Part shown: positions 59,885-64,000 of the stretch, piece after piece
Numbering within the stretch: the stretch's first letter is position 1
Layout: every line of letters begins with the position of its first letter
Assembly (NCBI GenBank): GCA_030562195.1
Contig: CM060199.1
Coordinates: forward strand, 16,264,338 to 16,328,337
Origin: Nipponacmea schrenckii
Lineage: Eukaryota; Mollusca; Gastropoda; Lottiidae
DNA length: 64,000 nucleotides
Direction of reading: 5' to 3'
The notes under the pieces: generated by a model
The model's input: only the letters and a program-made list of their open reading frames with translations
Told to the model about the DNA's origin: nothing
Database searches by the model: none
Translations under genes and position numbers: made by a program

Positions 59885-60205
59885 TGGGCGCCATGGTGCC
59901 TCAGTGAATTAGAAGCTTGCTTGCTACCAGAGGGTCCAGAGTTCCATCCTGACAAAGGTCAAGATGAACTTTCGGATTTTTCAGCCCGGTTTCCCCCTGT
60001 CAGTGATGCAGGTCAGAGAGACTAACACGGAAAAAGTGTCTAGTCGTTTGATTGGAACAATATAATAAGGCCCTATGTGCTGAAGGCTGTGCACATTAAT
60101 GATCCTGGACAATTGGGATTCACAAAAGGAGTAGGCTTTGGCAAAATGTCCCTCATTGCACACTCCTTGCATTGGACATTAAACTCCATTTATTTCATTT
60201 TCTAA
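59885..60205 (+). repeat. tRNA-derived SINE, copy 4
   Basis: The head has an A-box-like TGGTGCCTCAGTGAATTAG and a decayed B box (AGAGTTCCATCC). The body has TTTCAGCCCGGTTTCCCCCT, GTCAGTGATGCAGG and AAAAAGTGTCTAGTCGTTTG. The tail has CATTGGACATTAAACTCCAT followed by TTATTTCATTTT. About 320 bp; the best full-length reference for the family in this window. Confidence 0.8.
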
Positions 60206-60209
60206 TCAG

Positions 60210-61875
60210 TCTGGCCAAATTTTAATTTGATTGTGTTAGCCATCTTTACTAACCAACTCTTGTGCAGAAAAATTGGAGATCGAAGTTGAACAATTAAATA
60301 ATCACATACTAAAAGGAAAAATCATTAACTTGAAAGAATACTACATACCGGAACATATATTTTTCTATTGTGCTTCTAATAAACTTCATCTTATATAATA
60401 GACCTTCAAAAATTTATCACAAAGAAATCACTCCTTATTTTTAAACTTGAACCCTAAAGCAATGCCTTACACCTGTGTTTACAAGCTCATGAATATGAAA
60501 TTAGATACACATAAAAATTACCACATATTTTATACACTAAAGCAACTTACTCTGTAAAGATGTGTTATCTATCGAATATTATATATCCATCTTACTAATA
60601 TACCATACATGTGATATTATAGTCTAAACTAGGTCCAAAAACTGCACAAAGCCTGTGGAATGTGTACTCCGTGGTTGTTTAAACATTGTGTTGTGAATAA
60701 CCAAATTCTGTTTAGTATCCTCTAGCTAAACTCTGGAACAACACAATTTACTATTGACAAAACATGATGACCCACATAAAATACTTCATCCATGTAGCAT
60801 AAAAAAAATGTCTCTGGTTAAAGATGCCCTCTCCTTTATTTGATATGAAGTTTTTTTATTCACTGGATACTCAATCATGGAGGTAAAGCTTTTTAAAAGA
60901 ATGTTAACTTTAATTGTGAATATAGTACATTGGCCTCAAACAAGTGCATACAGTAGTATATCTATTTAGAAGTGTTATATTATTATATAGGTTATGTAGT
61001 CTTTGTATCAAATTAAGAGAATAATTTTGGCTCAGATAGAATAATTATTTTAAAACCAAAAACCATTTTTATTAAATGCTCATTTCTCAGACCTGATTTA
61101 GATTATGTTTTCTGTGTGCATGGGAATTTTTGTCAGGATAGCAACATTGCCTACTCATTTGTGAAGCTGGTCTTAGATGAAATGAAATGGAATGAAATGA
61201 AGCAAACAACATACTGAAGTACTCTTTAAGGTGAAATTTGCTAAGACAGTTCGAAATTAAACTTATTTCCAATAATGTTCTTCCTTACGAAAGGCAAAGA
61301 AAAAGGGATGCCAAGTTGATCAACCCAGCCACAAAGTGGCAATGGTTGTTTCTTTAAAGTATTTGAGATGATATAGAATAAGTAATTTAAACTTACCTTT
61401 TTTATGTACGTGGTGCAAGCTTGTATTATAACATGTAGCCAGTTGTTCATACATTTATAGATGTTATCATATTTAGCATAACTTTAAATATACAACAATA
61501 TCAGTATTATATCTGTATAATATATCTGTATTACCATAACATGATAGTGTAACTTTTATTATTAATTGTCTATTTTTAAAAAGTCATCTATTCCTAGATA
61601 TTACTATTTTAATTTTGAAAGGCATTCCCATAATACATGTCTTTCTATGAATTATATTTATATCTTTTTGTAAAAATGACAAAGGAGAGTTCACACAATT
61701 TCATATTGGTGTGTGATTTATATATTAACATTTATAATGTCAATCATACTAAGTAACTGTAGGTTTGTCATTGTGCCCTTTACCCAGATCTGGTATTGCA
61801 ACTACAGGTTTCAGGTTGATTTTATTTTCAGATAGACAAAACATAAAATCTTCAAGACCAACTTCAATGATGTTA
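60210..61875. other. AT-rich DNA, nothing recognised
   Basis: No supportable gene. A short ATGAAATGAAATGGAATGAAATG run near 61,175-61,200 resembles a SINE tail. Confidence 0.4.
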
Positions 61876-61879
61876 TTAA

Positions 61880-62110
61880 AGCCCTCAGTGCCAGTGGCTC
61901 AGAGAGTTAAGACCTTTGCTTTCTATTCCTAAGGTCCAAGGTTCAATCCCGGTAAATTTTGAGATAATACTGTCTCAATTTTCTATCCAGTTTTCCCTCG
62001 TCAGTGATGCAGGTCTGAGGGACTGACATGGAAATAGCGTTGAATCATTCATCATGGGCAATAAATTGAAGCCCTGAGTGCTACATGTTTTAATGTGGTG
62101 CATTATGATT
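61880..62110 (+). repeat. tRNA-derived SINE, copy 5
   Basis: A box AGTGGCTCAGAGAGTTAAGA and B box AAGGTTCAATCCCGG are both well kept, so a polymerase III promoter is recognisable. The body (CGTCAGTGATGCAGGTCTGA .. GACATGGAAATAGCG) follows; the 3' tail is lost. Confidence 0.8.
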
Positions 62111-62864
62111 GTCTACATATATGCCAGGTTTGATGTACATTGGTCCATTCATATTTTTTTAAATCCTGCTCGAAATGTTTCAAATGTCCAATTTTCATGA
62201 AACCCCTCATCAACACCTTAAAAATATTCTGTTTGACATAAAGTCAACTGTAGGAAAATGTAGGATCGCAAATATCAACTAATGCACAATAATTCTCAAG
62301 AAATCAATATTTCATAGAATTATAGCATTTTTTGCATAACATGAAATAGCCCTAATGACACCCTTAAAAGAATTCATTGATAGTGATAAGTTGGCATGTT
62401 CCAGAATACAATTTTGTCTAATAAAAGCCGCCCCAACATATTTCTTTGGTTCTATTGAATATTGACTAAATGTTAGATATTATGCATATCCATCTTTAAT
62501 CGCTCCACTTAATATAAGTTTTGTTTATTAATAATTCATGGGCAATCCATTCTTAAATATTACATAATCAAATAAAATAGTCTAGCTGTTGTGTATTATA
62601 AACAAATTGAATTGTGTTTGTTTCTAAGGGCATGATAATGAAATATTTTTCTCCAACTGTTGTAAGGAGAATTTATATGCATATACCTGTACAATTAACA
62701 ATGAATTATTGATTTACTGATTTTAGTTGGCCTTTAGTCTATCACAATGATCAAGGTAGACATTCAATAAATTTAATTGCTTGTATGATTATATGAGATG
62801 TATAATCAGGCTAGTGTAAGCAGCTTTAAATACCTCCATGAATAGCTGCATACTGTTCTATAAA

Positions 62865-63115
62865 AGTGGGAGCAGTGGTGGCTCAGTGAGTTAGATGCTT
62901 GCTTGCTAACCTGAAGGTCCAGGGTCAAATCCCGGCAAAGGGAGATGACTCGGCTGTCATTCAGATGAGACAATAAACCGAGGTTTTATGTGCTACAGGC
63001 TGTGCACATAAAGATCCCTTGACAGTTGGAAATTGCAAAATAGTCCTGGCAAAATTTCCCTCATTGCACCCTGCGTAATTAGCACATTAGGTGGTGACAA
63101 GTAGGACATATTTGT
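62865..63115 (+). repeat. tRNA-derived SINE, copy 6 (variant body)
   Basis: A box GTGGTGGCTCAGTGAGTTAG and B box AGGGTCAAATCCCGG are intact. The body differs from copies 4 and 5: the GTCAGTGATGCAGG block is missing and GAGACAATAAACCGAGGTTT follows the head directly. Then comes the shared CTACAGGCTGTGCACATAAA .. TCATTGCACCCTG end. It looks like a second subfamily. Confidence 0.75.
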
Positions 63116-63724
63116 TCTACGGAAGTACAATTCATAATGGCAGACAACCATCATTGCCAGATATAAATCTTCTGTTGATATCAATCATGATACAATCGGA
63201 CATTCATTGCATGTTTACCAATGACTATTGAGTTACACTGCTCTTTCATGTTGGTTTGGTTGAATCAACTATTTCTTGATAAGTCAGAATTTTTGTTTAG
63301 AAAAAAGCATAAATTTTGGGAAATCCATCTTGAATTAATATCAAGTGATAAAAGAACAGTCAAAATTTCCTGGATTAACTTATCTATTTTTGAGTAAACA
63401 ATTGTCTTGGTTTCTAAGGGTGTGTTATTAATGGTGGTGCAAATTATCAGCTATTTCTTATGTAGGTAGGCATTAATACTAACATATCCTATTTCTAGTT
63501 TGATCTGTCAGTTATTACAATCTTTCAAAACTAGTCAGTAAGATAGGAGTAGAGATTCTTCATTTGTGTCCCCTCATACTCCCCAAATAAAACAAACACA
63601 AATTGGAGGATAATATCATTTATTTAAATAATTTTAAAATAAATGACTAGAATAAAAAATACTTAACTAAATAAGTAAACCTACTATTAGCTCTAAATGA
63701 CTAGAATAGTAAATGTATAACTAA

Positions 63725-64000
63725 TTAAGTAATGACCTTGTAAAAAGTTGCAGCACCAATTTGAAATGAATGGAGCTTGTACTTGGCAGAATCCAACACT
63801 AAGAATTGCACCAAACTAGTTAACTGAGATTGTACAAAAGTACAGGATACAGGTAAAGAGTTGGAAAATTGAAACAAAGGACCTGAAATATGAGGATCAT
63901 TTTGTAAATATACATATAGTGAACAAGGGGCACAAGACAATTTAGATATGGAACAAGTACAGGGTAAAACAAGTCTGACAGATCCAGAAGTTGATTTGTG
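63725..64000 (-). pseudogene. tyrosine recombinase C-terminal fragment, runs off the window
   Basis: The minus-strand frame, open to the right edge, reads SCAPCSLYVYL, then SGPLFQFSNSLPV and KYKLHSFQIGAATFYK before a stop at 63,725. The order 'CP..AL..Yl / gpLF.f / f....L...l / HSFRIGAAT' is that of eukaryotic tyrosine recombinases in retroelements and related mobile genes. The catalytic Arg of HSFR is Gln here and the region up to the catalytic Tyr is lost, so the fragment is inactive. Confidence 0.6.

Noticed and set aside
62880..62945. Genuine tRNA gene
   Set aside because: A and B boxes are present, but no cloverleaf with paired acceptor stem can be drawn, and the sequence continues into a SINE body shared by other copies.

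Overview
This is animal nuclear DNA: AT-rich, with long introns, GT..AG splice junctions, tRNA-derived SINEs and many decayed transposons. The galectin architecture, and repeats shaped like the 'pearl' elements of bivalves (tandem ~160-bp core plus an ACGG-type microsatellite), point to a mollusc, probably a bivalve or relative. Species cannot be fixed by eye.

Real host genes are few and all lie on the minus strand. (1) A complete two-domain galectin, copy B, has ten coding exons between 43,099 and 32,419. All exon phases agree and predict 417 aa. (2) A partial tandem duplicate, galectin copy A (20,708-12,666), keeps the first carbohydrate-recognition exons, a proline-rich linker exon and a shortened second-domain exon, and looks like a decaying copy. 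(3) A three-exon gene (46,735-44,828, 384 aa) has a C-terminal half resembling a phospholipase D fold with a degenerate active site. (4) A two-exon, divergent Rho-family GTPase (52,267-50,736, 201 aa) ends in the CAAX box CVVL.

The rest is mobile and repetitive DNA. 0-12.5 kb: SINE, pearl-like repeat, a 1.9-kb CACTG-ended DNA transposon with AP-1-like subterminal repeats, and a decayed Ty3/Gypsy integrase with a 3' LTR. 12.5-20.8 kb: galectin A, invaded by an arm/SINE composite, a 508-bp mini-Helitron and a Crypton-like tyrosine-recombinase element. 21-25.2 kb: 54-bp satellite split by a hAT remnant, two non-LTR C-terminal fragments and a 41-bp tandem array. 25.4-28.8 kb: a nearly intact APE-type non-LTR retrotransposon inserted in a SINE with an 11-bp target duplication. 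29.6-30.8 kb: DIRS-type reverse transcriptase remains. 32.4-43.1 kb: galectin B, with a pearl-like element nested in another. 42-52 kb: foldback and TTAA-type MITEs around the PLD-like and Rho genes. 52.3-64 kb: mostly anonymous AT-rich DNA with short tandem arrays, three SINEs and a tyrosine-recombinase fragment at the right edge.

The two galectin copies act as an internal clock. Each transposon sits in only one copy, so the other gives the empty site. Coordinates were read by hand; splice sites may be off by a base, and repeat boundaries by more where marked approximate.
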